Shown piece after piece: positions 17,651 through 25,999 of a stretch of 64,000 nt of DNA; position 1 is the stretch's first letter, and the number at the start of each line of letters is the position of its first letter. Position numbers and translations under genes: made by a program. The stretch is from the NCBI GenBank assembly GCA_046156035.1, contig JBJXEW010000014.1, positions 78,685-142,684 of the forward strand, in the 5' to 3' direction. The notes under the pieces were generated by a model. The model worked only from the letters and a program-made list of their open reading frames with translations. It was not told the DNA's origin and did no database searches. Source of the DNA: JAEUIX01 sp046156035 (GTDB lineage Bacteria; Planctomycetota; Phycisphaerae; Phycisphaerales; UBA1924).

Positions 17651-18396
17651 TACGGCTGCACCCTTCCCGCACTCCACACACCGCCGTCAAACACCGGCAC
17701 GCCCGCCCGGGTCGTCGCCCGCAAGGCGCGGCTCCACACGCCCCGGTCGTGCAGGCGGGCCGGGTGCCCCAGCCACAACTCCACCTTTTCCGCCCACAGG
17801 CGGTATCCGCCCCAGTGCGGCGGGCGCGGCACAGGCAGCCGCGCCAGTTCGGCCTCGCTCATGCCCGGCCTCACGCCAAAGCGCGCCTCCATCTCGCGGT
17901 TCTTCGCTTCCAGCGCGGCGCGCGAGGCCACGGGTGAACTCTGCTCGCTCGCCCACGCGGCAACCCTGCTGAGCACGGGCCGCGCGGCGAAGTACGCGTC
18001 GCTCTCGCTCTCTGGCGAGGGGACCACCGGCCCCTCGATGCGCACCTGCCGCTCCATCGCATCCCACCAGAAGACGGCGCACGCACGCGGGTGCGACAGC
18101 AGCGCCCGCCCCTTGCGGCTGGCGCGGTTCGTGTAGAACACCAGATAGCCGTCCGCCACATCAAGCCCGCGGCAGAGCACCACGCGGGCCGACACACTCC
18201 CGTCGGGGTCGATCGTTGCCAGCGTCATGCCGTTGGGGTTGGGCTGGGTCTTGGTAGCCGCGGCATCGGCCAGCCACGTGGAAACCAGCCCCATCGGCTC
18301 TGCGGGCAGGGGCTCGGGGAGCGTGCGCCCGGTGAACGAGCAGGCCCCGCTCAGGGCCGCGGCAAGACGGGAGGGATCGGCCGGATACAGGCTCAT
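17650..18396 (-). CDS. pdxH: pyridoxamine 5'-phosphate oxidase
   Basis: FMN enzyme that oxidises pyridoxine/pyridoxamine 5'-phosphate to the cofactor PLP. Visible family features are PNGMTLATIDPDGSVSARVVLC, the FMN-binding stretch VFYTNRASRKGRAL, FWWDAMERQVRIEGPV, then SRVAAWASEQSSPVASR, and the C-terminal WGGYRL followed by EKVELW. These match the PdxH order. The length is 248 residues, slightly above E. coli PdxH (218), because of a longer N-terminus. The last residues (VPVFDGGVWSAGRVQP) do not end in the common RLxP. The start is taken at the ATG at 18396. Frame-compatible codons exist upstream, but they lack family similarity. It stands alone and is divergent from dnaB. Confidence 0.93.
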   Translation of the reverse strand: MSLYPADPSRLAAALSGACSFTGRTLPEPLPAEPMGLVSTWLADAAATKTQPNPNGMTLATIDPDGSVSARVVLCRGLDVADGYLVFYTNRASRKGRALLSHPRACAVFWWDAMERQVRIEGPVVPSPESESDAYFAARPVLSRVAAWASEQSSPVASRAALEAKNREMEARFGVRPGMSEAELARLPVPRPPHWGGYRLWAEKVELWLGHPARLHDRGVWSRALRATTRAGVPVFDGGVWSAGRVQP

Positions 18397-18500
18397 GCGG
18401 CAGGGTAGCGGAGCCGACCATGGGCCGAACCGCTGACAGCACGGTGTCAGTGTTCTTGTGAGTTTCAGCGGGAGCATCTGTCGGTTGTGCGAATGCCACC

Positions 18501-20402
18501 ATGGGTGCGGCTAACGTGCGTGGAATGCCTGCGCCAATCGCCAACGACTTCATCTCGCAACTCGCCTCTCGCGGCCCCGGCACAGGCGCGGGAGCCAGCG
18601 GCGGCGCAGGCAGCGGCGAGGCGCCCTTCCCGCGGCGAGACCGCGGGCCAGGGGCGTGGAACAACCAGCCGCGCGAGCCCATCGGCAAACTCTTCGACCG
18701 TGAGCCGCCCCGGGCGCTCGAGGCCGAGATGAGCCTGCTGGGCGCGATGGTGCTCGACCCCCGCGTGATCGGTGATGCCATCCAGATCATCAAGGGCCCC
18801 GAGGCGTTCTACGACCCGCGCCACGGCGCCATCTACCAGGCCCTTATCTTCGTCTACGACAAGTTCCACTCCGGCGACCTCGTGCAGATCCGCCAGCACC
18901 TGGCCGATCGCGGCGTGCTGGACCAGGTAGGCGGCATCGAGTATCTCGAGCAACTCGCCTCGTCGGTGCCCGTCGCGACCAACGCCCCGCACTTTGCGCG
19001 CATCGTGGCCGAGAAGTACAAACTCCGCCGCCTCATCGAGGCCGCGGGGCAGGTGCTGTTCGACACCTACCACGCCGGCAGCACCCGCGATGAGGACGCA
19101 TCGGTCATCATCGACGCGGCCGAGGCCCGCATCTTCGAGATCGCTCAGGACGAGATGTCCGCCGACCCGCAAGACCTGCACACGCTCATCGAGATCGAGT
19201 ACGACCGCCTGCTGGCGATCAGCCAGGGGCGGGCGGCCCCAGACGGCGTCCGCTGCGGTCTGCACGACCTTGACGAGAAACTCGGCGGTTTCCAGCCGGG
19301 CGAGATGATCATTCTCGCTGCCCGCCCCAGCATGGGCAAGACCGCGCTGGCCCTGAACCTGGCGGAGCAGATCGCCCTGGGCACCACCGGCCCCCGCCAG
19401 AACCACGCCGACCGCGAGCCCGCACCCATCGGCGTTTTCAGCCTGGAAATGTCCAAGGCCTCGCTCGTGCAGCGTCTCCTCTCGTCATATTCGGGCATCG
19501 ACTCCGACAAGATCCGGCGCGGCAACCTGCACAAATCAGAGCACGATGCCCTCGTGGCCGATTGCGACATCCTCGGCCGCGCTCCCATGTTCATCGACGA
19601 CACGCCCGGCCTCACGCTCCTGCAACTGCGGGCCCGTGCCCGGCGCATGGTGCAGCACCACAGCGTCAAGGCCCTCGTGGTCGATTACCTTCAGTTGCTC
19701 ACGGCGCCGGCCTCGGCGCGTGAAAGCCGGCAGGTGGAGGTCTCGGCCATCTCCCGTGGCGTCAAGGCGCTCGCCCGCGAACTCAAGGTCCCCATCATCT
19801 GTCTCAGCCAGTTGAACCGCGGCCCGGAAAGCCGCGACCAGAACCGCCCCCGCCTCTCCGACCTGCGCGAGTCCGGCTCCCTGGAGCAGGATGCCGACGT
19901 GGTGCTGCTGCTGCACCGAGAGGAGTACTACCACATCGGCGATGAGGAATGGCTCAACGAGAACCCCGACAAGCGCGGCATCGCCGAGATCATCATCGCC
20001 AAGCAGCGCAACGGCCCCACAGGCTCGGTGAACCTCACGTGGGATTCCAACACCACGCGCTTCAAGAACTACGCGGGCGCAACCGCCCCGAGTTGGGCCA
20101 ACGACGATCGGCCCCCGCCGGCGCGCAAGCCGCAGAGCCAGCCCCCCGGCATGGCCCAGCAGTATCCGGCTGTTGCGCCCAAGGTGCCCGCCGCGGCACC
20201 GCCACTGCCCGCAACACTCGCCTTCGGCACGCCTGCGGCCGACCCGAACCTCATCGAGCCGCGCCAAGCCCCGCGGCCCGGCTCGGCCTTCCACCCAGGG
20301 CACGCCACAGGCCCTGTGGAAAACCACCGCGACGGCGGCGGCCCCGACCGGGAGGAGCCCGACGAGCCGGATGAGCCCGAGGCCGGTCCGGCTCCGTTCT
20401 AA
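18501..20402 (+). CDS. dnaB: replicative DNA helicase DnaB with a long Pro-rich tail
   Basis: Hexameric helicase that unwinds the replication fork. The N-terminal domain begins at PPRALEAEMSLLGAMVLDP. The RecA-like domain has Walker A ARPSMGKTALAL (about 273-284), FSLEMSKASLVQRLL, Walker B ALVVDYLQLL, the L2 region SQLNRGPESR and the DLRESGSLEQDADVVLLLHR block. After the core ends at about residue 520 a Pro/Ala-rich tail of about 110 residues follows, ending in an acidic patch. E. coli DnaB has 471 residues, so the tail accounts for most of the excess. The start is uncertain: ATG 18501 or ATG 18525, neither with a strong ribosome-binding site. No intein is present. Confidence 0.95.
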   Translation: MGAANVRGMPAPIANDFISQLASRGPGTGAGASGGAGSGEAPFPRRDRGPGAWNNQPREPIGKLFDREPPRALEAEMSLLGAMVLDPRVIGDAIQIIKGPEAFYDPRHGAIYQALIFVYDKFHSGDLVQIRQHLADRGVLDQVGGIEYLEQLASSVPVATNAPHFARIVAEKYKLRRLIEAAGQVLFDTYHAGSTRDEDASVIIDAAEARIFEIAQDEMSADPQDLHTLIEIEYDRLLAISQGRAAPDGVRCGLHDLDEKLGGFQPGEMIILAARPSMGKTALALNLAEQIALGTTGPRQNHADREPAPIGVFSLEMSKASLVQRLLSSYSGIDSDKIRRGNLHKSEHDALVADCDILGRAPMFIDDTPGLTLLQLRARARRMVQHHSVKALVVDYLQLLTAPASARESRQVEVSAISRGVKALARELKVPIICLSQLNRGPESRDQNRPRLSDLRESGSLEQDADVVLLLHREEYYHIGDEEWLNENPDKRGIAEIIIAKQRNGPTGSVNLTWDSNTTRFKNYAGATAPSWANDDRPPPARKPQSQPPGMAQQYPAVAPKVPAAAPPLPATLAFGTPAADPNLIEPRQAPRPGSAFHPGHATGPVENHRDGGGPDREEPDEPDEPEAGPAPF

Positions 20403-20797
20403 TGGGCACATCATGCTCGAACATGCTGGTTTTGTGCACGAAAATGGCCCGATGTGCTGTGAGTCTCAAACGCGCAACTTGTGCGTCCGTATAACCGGCC
20501 GGGCTGACGCCCAGCACGTCCGTCCGCACCTCTCTCGCGGCTTTCACAAATCCTCATTTGACAACCACTTAGAGCGCGTGCATACTCTGCCTTGACCGGG
20601 GCAAACGAGCGCATTCGCGTCTCGCCCGGCCCGTGCGATTGGTTTCCTCAATCGCCCGCTTTTTCAGGTTGGTGATAACCCGGAACTTTCCCTCTGTCCG
20701 CGGCGATGCGTGCCTGCCGCGGGTCGTGTTGCGCGGCTGCCTTCTGGCCGCGCCTGTTCGGATGCGCACGCCCGCCTCGGGCCGCTGGAGCCAAGCC
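20403..20797. other. intergenic region with a promoter and long leader of the HU-like gene
   Basis: 395 nt between dnaB and the HU-like gene. It contains the promoter described at 20558-20586. From there about 205 nt of leader precede the start codon. I see no ORF with family similarity and no recognised riboswitch. GGAG at 20787-20790 is the likely ribosome-binding site. Confidence 0.55.
20558..20586 (+). promoter_or_regulatory. sigma70-type promoter, TTGACA - 17 nt - CATACT
   Basis: Perfect consensus -35 TTGACA at 20558-20563 and -10 CATACT at 20581-20586 with an ideal 17-nt spacer. It lies upstream of the HU-like gene and points toward it. The same hexamer pair with the same spacer occurs at 60159-60187. 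Confidence 0.7.
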
Positions 20798-21184
20798 ATG
20801 CACACGGTGACCAAGAAAGAACTCATCGACCGCATCAGCGACCGCACGGGCCTGGCCAAGCCGCTCGTGCGGGCCGCGTCGCAGGCGTTTCTGGATCAGA
20901 TCATCGACGAACTCTGCCGCGGCAACCGGCTGGAGTTCCGCGACTTCGGCGTGTTCGAGGTGCGCACGCGCAAGCCACGCAACGCACAGAACCCCAAGAC
21001 GCTGGAGCGCGTGAAGGTGCCCTCGCGCAAGAGCGTGAAGTTCAAGCCCGGCCGCATCATGCGCGATGTGATCGACCGCGGGCCGGAAGACCACCTGAAC
21101 CAGGGCCCGCCGCCCGAAGGGCCGATCCCCATGCCCACACCGCACATGGGCGGCGGAGCGACAGGCTCGAACCCGGCGGCGTGA
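20798..21184 (+). CDS. HU/IHF family nucleoid-associated DNA-binding protein
   Basis: Small DNA-bending protein, 128 residues. The first about 92 residues are a standard HU/IHF fold: VTKKELIDRISDRTGLA, then the helix region to IIDELCRGNRLEFRDFGVFEVR, and the basic arm RKPRNAQNPKTLERVKVPSRKSVKFKPGR. The arm carries the conserved RNPxT-like turn as QNPKT. A Pro/Gly-rich C-terminal tail of about 30 residues is additional to bacterial HU (90). The ATG at 20798 was chosen because the fold begins there and GGAG lies 7 nt upstream; the same frame is open further upstream without similarity. It is probably expressed from the promoter at 20558 with a long leader. Confidence 0.92.
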   Translation: MHTVTKKELIDRISDRTGLAKPLVRAASQAFLDQIIDELCRGNRLEFRDFGVFEVRTRKPRNAQNPKTLERVKVPSRKSVKFKPGRIMRDVIDRGPEDHLNQGPPPEGPIPMPTPHMGGGATGSNPAA

Positions 21185-21253
21185 GCAGGCGCGAGCGACG
21201 CGGGTGCGGGTGCGCGGCCCGATGATCCTGGCGCAACACCCAAACACGCCCCG

Positions 21254-21259
21254 TATACT
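21254..21259 (+). promoter_or_regulatory. possible -10 element (TATACT) for the restriction-modification genes
   Basis: TATACT lies 3 nt before the GTG chosen for the nuclease gene and no good -35 lies upstream. If it is used, the transcript would be nearly leaderless from 21262, or the true start is the GTG at 21316. Weak evidence. Confidence 0.3.
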
Positions 21260-21261
21260 CA

Positions 21262-22275
21262 GTGCATGGCCCAGCGGCACAAGCCGACACCCCGCCCAAG
21301 CAGCGAAACGGCCGCGTGCCGCCAGCACGAATTAACGCCGACAAACCGCACCTCTGGAAAGCCGATGTCGCGGCGTCCGTTGACCAGTTCAACAAGTGGT
21401 TCATGGAGTTTGCGCCGCAGGCGTTCCGCTCGACGCGGGTCAAGACGACCGAACACGTCAAGGCCGCGCTCATCGCGACGCACGATCTCCGCAACCTCGA
21501 TGCGGCCACGCTCAGGGCGAACCCCAGCGCCCTGCCCACGCTCCGCATGTGTACCGCGCCGCCGCTCGCCGTGGACCGCTTGGTGGGTCTTGCGAGCGCG
21601 AGTAAGTCGCTCATCGGCAGCATGGAGGAAGGCAAACTTGCCGCCCGCATGAAGGCCGAGCTGCTGGACAAGAACTTGGGCAAGGTCTGCCGCGTGCTCA
21701 CGAAACTCTTGGACCGCGACATCTTCCCGTGGCTCGACGCGGGCAAGGAGCCGACCGACCACGAGCGCGATCGAGCGTCCACGATCGTCGCAGACCGCTT
21801 GTGCAGCGCCGTCGCCAATCCGATCGTCCGCAACGCGCAGGAGCAGCGGCAACTCAAGATGGTGGGCGAATGGCTGGACAAGCGGGGCTATCGGAAGCAA
21901 GCCCACACGTCTGGCAAGCCGCTCACGGAGATGGAAGCGGGCACATACTCATTCCGCATGAATCTCGGCGTCGGCACAAGCGTCAAGGTGAACATCCCCG
22001 TTGACGTGGTGATCCAGCCGAAGAAGCCGCGGAGGAACCGCCTGCCCATTCTCATCGAGGCCAAGTCGGCGGGCGACTTCACCAACACCAACAAGCGGCG
22101 CAAAGAGGAAGCGACCAAGATCCACCAACTCCAGGCCACGTTCGGCACGGACGTGTGCTTTGTCCTGTTTCTCTGCGGGTACTTCGGCAGCGACTATCTC
22201 GGCTACGAGGCCGCCGAAGGGATCGACTGGGTGTGGGAGCATCGCATCGACGACCTTGCGACACTGGGGCTGTGA
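21262..22275 (+). CDS. type II restriction endonuclease, probably XamI family
   Basis: 337-residue protein next to an adenine methyltransferase. Its N-terminal half (KPHLWKADVAASVDQFNKWF, then FAPQAFRSTRVKTTEHV, PTLRMCTAPPLAVDRLVGL) matches my memory of XamI-type restriction enzymes. The C-terminal half shows a PD-(D/E)XK-like site: Asp248 in IPVDVVIQ and E266-A-K268 in LPILIEAKSAGDFTN. This fits Mg-dependent phosphodiester cleavage at a specific site. The start is uncertain (GTG 21262 or GTG 21316). The conserved region starts near residue 28, so either is compatible. The methyltransferase follows after 5 nt. Family assignment is from memory, and the nuclease call rests on context plus the motif. 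Confidence 0.8.
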   Translation: MHGPAAQADTPPKQRNGRVPPARINADKPHLWKADVAASVDQFNKWFMEFAPQAFRSTRVKTTEHVKAALIATHDLRNLDAATLRANPSALPTLRMCTAPPLAVDRLVGLASASKSLIGSMEEGKLAARMKAELLDKNLGKVCRVLTKLLDRDIFPWLDAGKEPTDHERDRASTIVADRLCSAVANPIVRNAQEQRQLKMVGEWLDKRGYRKQAHTSGKPLTEMEAGTYSFRMNLGVGTSVKVNIPVDVVIQPKKPRRNRLPILIEAKSAGDFTNTNKRRKEEATKIHQLQATFGTDVCFVLFLCGYFGSDYLGYEAAEGIDWVWEHRIDDLATLGL

Positions 22276-22280
22276 ACGGC

Positions 22281-23882
22281 ATGATCGCGCATCAGAACAG
22301 CACGACTGAAGCCCAACGCCAGACGATTCAGTCGGCGATTGATGCAACCAAGTCGGCAGCCGAGCGGAACCGTCTCGGCCAGTTCGCCACGCCCAACGCC
22401 CTTGCCGTCGATATCGCCCGCTACGTCGGCTCACTGATCGGCACGCGCAAGTGTGGAATCCGCTTCGGCGACCCGTCCATCGGTTCGGGCAGTTTCTTCT
22501 CCGCCGCGCTCGCGGTCTATGGCCCCAAGCACATCGAGAGCGCCGTCGGTGTCGAACTCGATCCGGTCTTCGCCGGTGCCGCCCGTGACCTGTGGGCCGA
22601 TGCCGGGCTTGAAGTCGTGCGCGGCGACTTTACCCGCGTCGTCGCCAACGGCTTCTGTCCGCCCGCGCCCAACCTGATCTTGGCGAATCCGCCCTATGTC
22701 CGCCACCACCACATGGATGGTCAGGACAAGGGACGCCTGCAACGGCTCGCGTTCAAGATGAGCGGCGTCGAGGTCAACGGGCTTGCAGGCCTGTACGTCT
22801 ACTTCCTCTTGCTCGCTACGGCATGGATGGAGGACGACGGCTACGCCGCGTGGCTCATCCCATCTGAGTTCATGGATGTCAACTACGGAGCCGCGCTCAA
22901 GGGCTTCCTGACGGATCGCGTGACGCTGATCCGCGCTCACCGCTTCGACCCCGAGGATGTCCAGTTCGGCGATGCGTTTGTATCGTCGGTCGTGTTGGTC
23001 TTCAAGAAGGCCCCGGCGCCTTCCGGACACGCGCCCGAGTTCACGTTCGGCGGCACGCTCGAACAGCCGCATGCGAGCGATCGCATCCCGCTCGAACGAC
23101 TCCGCGAATCCCGCAAGTGGACTGTTTATCCAACCCACGCCAAGAACGACCGGCGCACGCTCAGCGACGGCAGTGGCCCGACCCTCCGCGACTTCTTCCG
23201 CATCCAGCGCGGCATCGCCACGGGCGACAACAAGTTCTTTGTCCTCGACCGCGCGGATGCGAAGCGTCGCGGCCTTCCCGCGAAGTTCCTGCGCCCCATC
23301 CTGCCAAGCCCGCGCCAGCTCAAAGCCACCGTCATCGAACAGGCCGACGACGGCTACCCGGTGATCGACCGCCAACTCTGCGTGATCGACTGTGACCTTC
23401 CCGAGCATGTGCTCGAGCAGCGCCACCCGGCCCTGTGGGAATACCTGAAGACCGCTGAACTGCTCGGGGTCAGGGACGGCTATCTCGTCGGCAAGCGCAC
23501 CCCGTGGTACAAGCAGGAGCAGCGTGAGCCGTGCCCGTACCTGTGCACCTACATGGGACGAGGGTCCGACGAGAAGCAGCCCTTCCGGTTCATCTACAAC
23601 CGCTCCCGCGCGATCGGGACGAATCTGTACCTCATGCTCTACCCGCTGAACGGCTTCGCGGCCATGCTCCGCAAGCACCCCGGGCGCGGCGCGGACGTGC
23701 ATGAACTCCTCGGCCAAGTCACCGGCCACGAACTGCGCGGCGAAGGCCGCGTCTACGGCGGCGGGCTGAACAAAATCGAGCCGAGCGAGTTGGGGCGCAT
23801 TTCGGCGGTGTCGTTCGTTGAGCGGTGGCCGGAATTAGGCGCGCGCCTGCTGCCACGGGAATCGGTGGGCCTCTTCGGCTGA
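22281..23882 (+). CDS. Eco57I-type adenine-specific DNA methyltransferase
   Basis: 533-residue N6-adenine methyltransferase that probably protects the sites cut by the nuclease encoded just upstream. Visible are RNRLGQFATPNALAVDIARY (typical N-terminal motif), SAM-binding motif I GDPSIGSGSFFSAAL (about 63-77), the acidic VGVELDP and catalytic motif IV NPPYV (136-140). A C-terminal target-recognition region follows, including LRDFFRIQRGIATGDNKFFVL, a pattern common in Eco57I/TaqI-like enzymes. ATG 22281 was chosen, 5 nt after the nuclease stop. Upstream in-frame codons fall inside the nuclease gene. The pair forms a compact mobile-type cassette between the HU-like gene and a secreted-protein gene. 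Confidence 0.92.
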   Translation: MIAHQNSTTEAQRQTIQSAIDATKSAAERNRLGQFATPNALAVDIARYVGSLIGTRKCGIRFGDPSIGSGSFFSAALAVYGPKHIESAVGVELDPVFAGAARDLWADAGLEVVRGDFTRVVANGFCPPAPNLILANPPYVRHHHMDGQDKGRLQRLAFKMSGVEVNGLAGLYVYFLLLATAWMEDDGYAAWLIPSEFMDVNYGAALKGFLTDRVTLIRAHRFDPEDVQFGDAFVSSVVLVFKKAPAPSGHAPEFTFGGTLEQPHASDRIPLERLRESRKWTVYPTHAKNDRRTLSDGSGPTLRDFFRIQRGIATGDNKFFVLDRADAKRRGLPAKFLRPILPSPRQLKATVIEQADDGYPVIDRQLCVIDCDLPEHVLEQRHPALWEYLKTAELLGVRDGYLVGKRTPWYKQEQREPCPYLCTYMGRGSDEKQPFRFIYNRSRAIGTNLYLMLYPLNGFAAMLRKHPGRGADVHELLGQVTGHELRGEGRVYGGGLNKIEPSELGRISAVSFVERWPELGARLLPRESVGLFG

Positions 23883-23967
23883 GACACGACGCGGTCGCGG
23901 GGCCGGGTGGAAGTACGGCCGAATATCCCATCCTGCGTGCCCGCACAGCCCCCCGCGCACCAATAAA

Positions 23968-23999
23968 GAGGCCCCGCGGCGAAACGCCAGCGAGGCCTC
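23968..23999 (+). terminator. hairpin downstream of the restriction-modification genes
   Basis: GAGGCC (23968-23973) pairs with GGCCTC (23994-23999), and an inner GGCG/CGCC pair surrounds an AAA loop. It stands about 85 nt after the methyltransferase stop and is followed by CAG and a G-run rather than U, so it is a stable hairpin but not a classical intrinsic terminator. Confidence 0.45.
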
Positions 24000-24022
24000 A
24001 GGGGGGGGGTGCGAAATAAATG

Positions 24023-24065
24023 CGGTCCTGAGTGCGTGGTCCTCAGTCCAAGGTCCTGCGTGAAA
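24023..24065. repeat. dispersed GGTCCTGAGTGCGTGG-type repeat, family F
   Basis: Text-like low-complexity unit with three imperfect copies of a GTCCT(G/C)AGT-like word. It lies in the 266-nt gap between the methyltransferase and the secreted-protein gene. Outside this repeat and the hairpin at 23968 I see nothing in that gap. A short open frame across it is discounted as repeat-borne. Confidence 0.6.
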
Positions 24066-24148
24066 CGGCCTGCGGGCCAGACAAAACAAACCCGCCTCAG
24101 CGTGTCCAGAATGGCTATCGGCCCAAACCGGACATTTTCAGTATACCA

Positions 24149-25873
24149 TCAGAACTTGGGCTGTCCAGCCCCCTTCTTGGGGGTACCCGGTTTATCCACA
24201 CCCTCACCGCCGGGGCCTTGCACCTGCTTGGCAACCTCGGCAAAGGTCTTGATAACTGGGGAGGGGACGTAGATTGACGCCTGGAGTGTCCCCTCTTTGG
24301 GGGCCAAGGCCAGGCCGATGGGGGGGAGGCTGGGTGGCACATCCACGGCCACCTGCACGCCCATGAACATGGCCATCATGGGCATCACCGTGTCCAAGAT
24401 GCCCTTGCTGCCCAAGTACACCTCGGCCACACGGTTGGGCGGGAGTTTCTCGCCGACCTGCTGGATGAGTTTGTCGCCGGCGAGCGTGCCCTCGCCTTTG
24501 GCGGCCCCCAGCGCGCTGGCCATGAGCGCCTGGTTCTTGCTGTACGTCTGCACCACGCCGCCGTCGACCGCCGCGAGGTAGCCGTTGGGCCCGCCCACCG
24601 GGCCGAACATCATCATCATGCCTTGCGCGGCCATGGGGTTGCCCGGGTCCGCCGCGAGGCGCATTTCGTAAGAGTTCACCTTCGTGCCGCCGATGTCGGC
24701 CTCCTCGAACTTGCCCGTGGCGAGTTTCTCGGCCGTGAGCGCATCGAGCGTGGCCTTGGGCTGGAGCGCGACCGCCGCGGCGTCTTTCGTGGCGGTGTAC
24801 CCGGCGGAGTTGGTGAGGATGCCGCCCATGAGGCCCGCGGGCGAGACGCCGACGATGGTGGCGTGCCCGTCGATCTTGTCGTTGGCCTCGTTGCCGAGTT
24901 TGGCCATGATGCCAGCCGCGCCTTCTTGCTGCGGTTGAACCTTGGCGATGTCCTTCGCGGCATCGCGGATGGCGGGGTTGGAGAGGTCCATCGCCAAAAC
25001 CGCGAGGTAGGGCATGGCGGGGAGTTTGGAGATGAGGGGCGTTGCCGCGCCGCCCTTGGCGCAGGCCAGGGCCAGTTTGCTGCCGTCGTTGAAGGCCAGG
25101 GTCATGTCGAGCCCGATGCCCAGGCCGTCGATGGTTGTGCCGAAGACGGCGCAGCGCGACTGCTCAATGAACTCTTTGCTCAGGGCCTGCATCGCTTCGA
25201 GGTTGGCTCCGGCGGGCCCGGGGGGCATCATGCCCTCCATGTCTTCGAGTTGCTTCTGGATGCCCTCTTCGAGCAGCGGCCGCACGAGGGCCATGTTCAC
25301 GATGATGGAGAGGCCGGAGCGGTCAGCCAGCCCGTCGCCGACGGGGCCGGCGAGCGTCTTGTGAGCGGCGATGTTGCCGCCCTTGCCGCTCACCTTCTCG
25401 AGCACGGCCTTGGAGGGCGCCAGCGCGGCATAGCCATCCCCCAGGTTCTTGGCGAACACCTCTTCGTTCTGGATCATGAGCGAATCGAGTTTGTCGCCGC
25501 CGGCGGGCGCCACGCCGAAGTTGCCGACGAGCGCGGCGTAGTCGGTGGTGGGCACAAGGACGTACATGGGAGCGTCAGCCGCGCCGTGGGTCTTGGGGTC
25601 GATGGCCATGACGACGAGGGCCACAGCGCCGTCCTTCTTCAGGCCCTTCTCGATGCCTGTCATGAGCATGAGGCTGTCCACGGCCTGAGGCGGTGCGCCC
25701 ACGAGCGTGGCGATTCCCGCGACGTCCTTCTGGAGTTTCTCGAAGTTGGGGATGGCGATGGAGACCATCGCGTCGGTGGGGACACGGTCCATGACGGCGG
25801 GCATGGCGAGGGCGGCTAGGGGCACGGTCAAACCCGCACAGAAAACCACGGCACTGATCGCGCGACGAGTCAT
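24149..25873 (-). CDS. secreted protein of unknown function
   Basis: 574-residue exported protein. The signal peptide is ISAVVFCAGLTVPLAALA (about 5-22). The mature part starts with VMDRVPTDAMVSIAIPNFEKLQKDV, a phrase resembling the start of DUF3352-type planctomycete proteins. It has repeated alternating helices and strands rich in Ala, Gly, Asp and Lys, with several YLAVLAMD- or VALVVMAID-like strands. It ends with a Gly/Lys/Pro-rich tail. There is no catalytic motif and no C-terminal anchor. ATG 25873 follows AAAGGAA at 8 nt. It is a single gene, convergent with the methyltransferase, with the phosphatase gene upstream in the same direction at a distance of about 126 nt. Confidence 0.75.
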   Translation of the reverse strand: MTRRAISAVVFCAGLTVPLAALAMPAVMDRVPTDAMVSIAIPNFEKLQKDVAGIATLVGAPPQAVDSLMLMTGIEKGLKKDGAVALVVMAIDPKTHGAADAPMYVLVPTTDYAALVGNFGVAPAGGDKLDSLMIQNEEVFAKNLGDGYAALAPSKAVLEKVSGKGGNIAAHKTLAGPVGDGLADRSGLSIIVNMALVRPLLEEGIQKQLEDMEGMMPPGPAGANLEAMQALSKEFIEQSRCAVFGTTIDGLGIGLDMTLAFNDGSKLALACAKGGAATPLISKLPAMPYLAVLAMDLSNPAIRDAAKDIAKVQPQQEGAAGIMAKLGNEANDKIDGHATIVGVSPAGLMGGILTNSAGYTATKDAAAVALQPKATLDALTAEKLATGKFEEADIGGTKVNSYEMRLAADPGNPMAAQGMMMMFGPVGGPNGYLAAVDGGVVQTYSKNQALMASALGAAKGEGTLAGDKLIQQVGEKLPPNRVAEVYLGSKGILDTVMPMMAMFMGVQVAVDVPPSLPPIGLALAPKEGTLQASIYVPSPVIKTFAEVAKQVQGPGGEGVDKPGTPKKGAGQPKF

Positions 25874-25999
25874 TCGTGTTCCTTTCGATGGCTTGGCCGC
25901 CCCCCCGCTGGGTTGCGCGCAGTTGCCCGGCGATTGTACCGCGGGCGGCCATCGCAGTTTCATCGCGGCGGGTTGATTGCGCGCTGCGGGACGTCGCCT

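Noticed and set aside
21262..21330. Frameshift at the nuclease gene start (ATG 21266 in another frame)
   Set aside because: The GTG frame reads smoothly into the conserved INADKPHLW block; the ATG frame shows no similarity and no ribosome-binding site.
24009..24272. Open frame of 87 codons in the gap after the methyltransferase
   Set aside because: Its first half is the family F repeat and its end overlaps the antisense secreted-protein gene.
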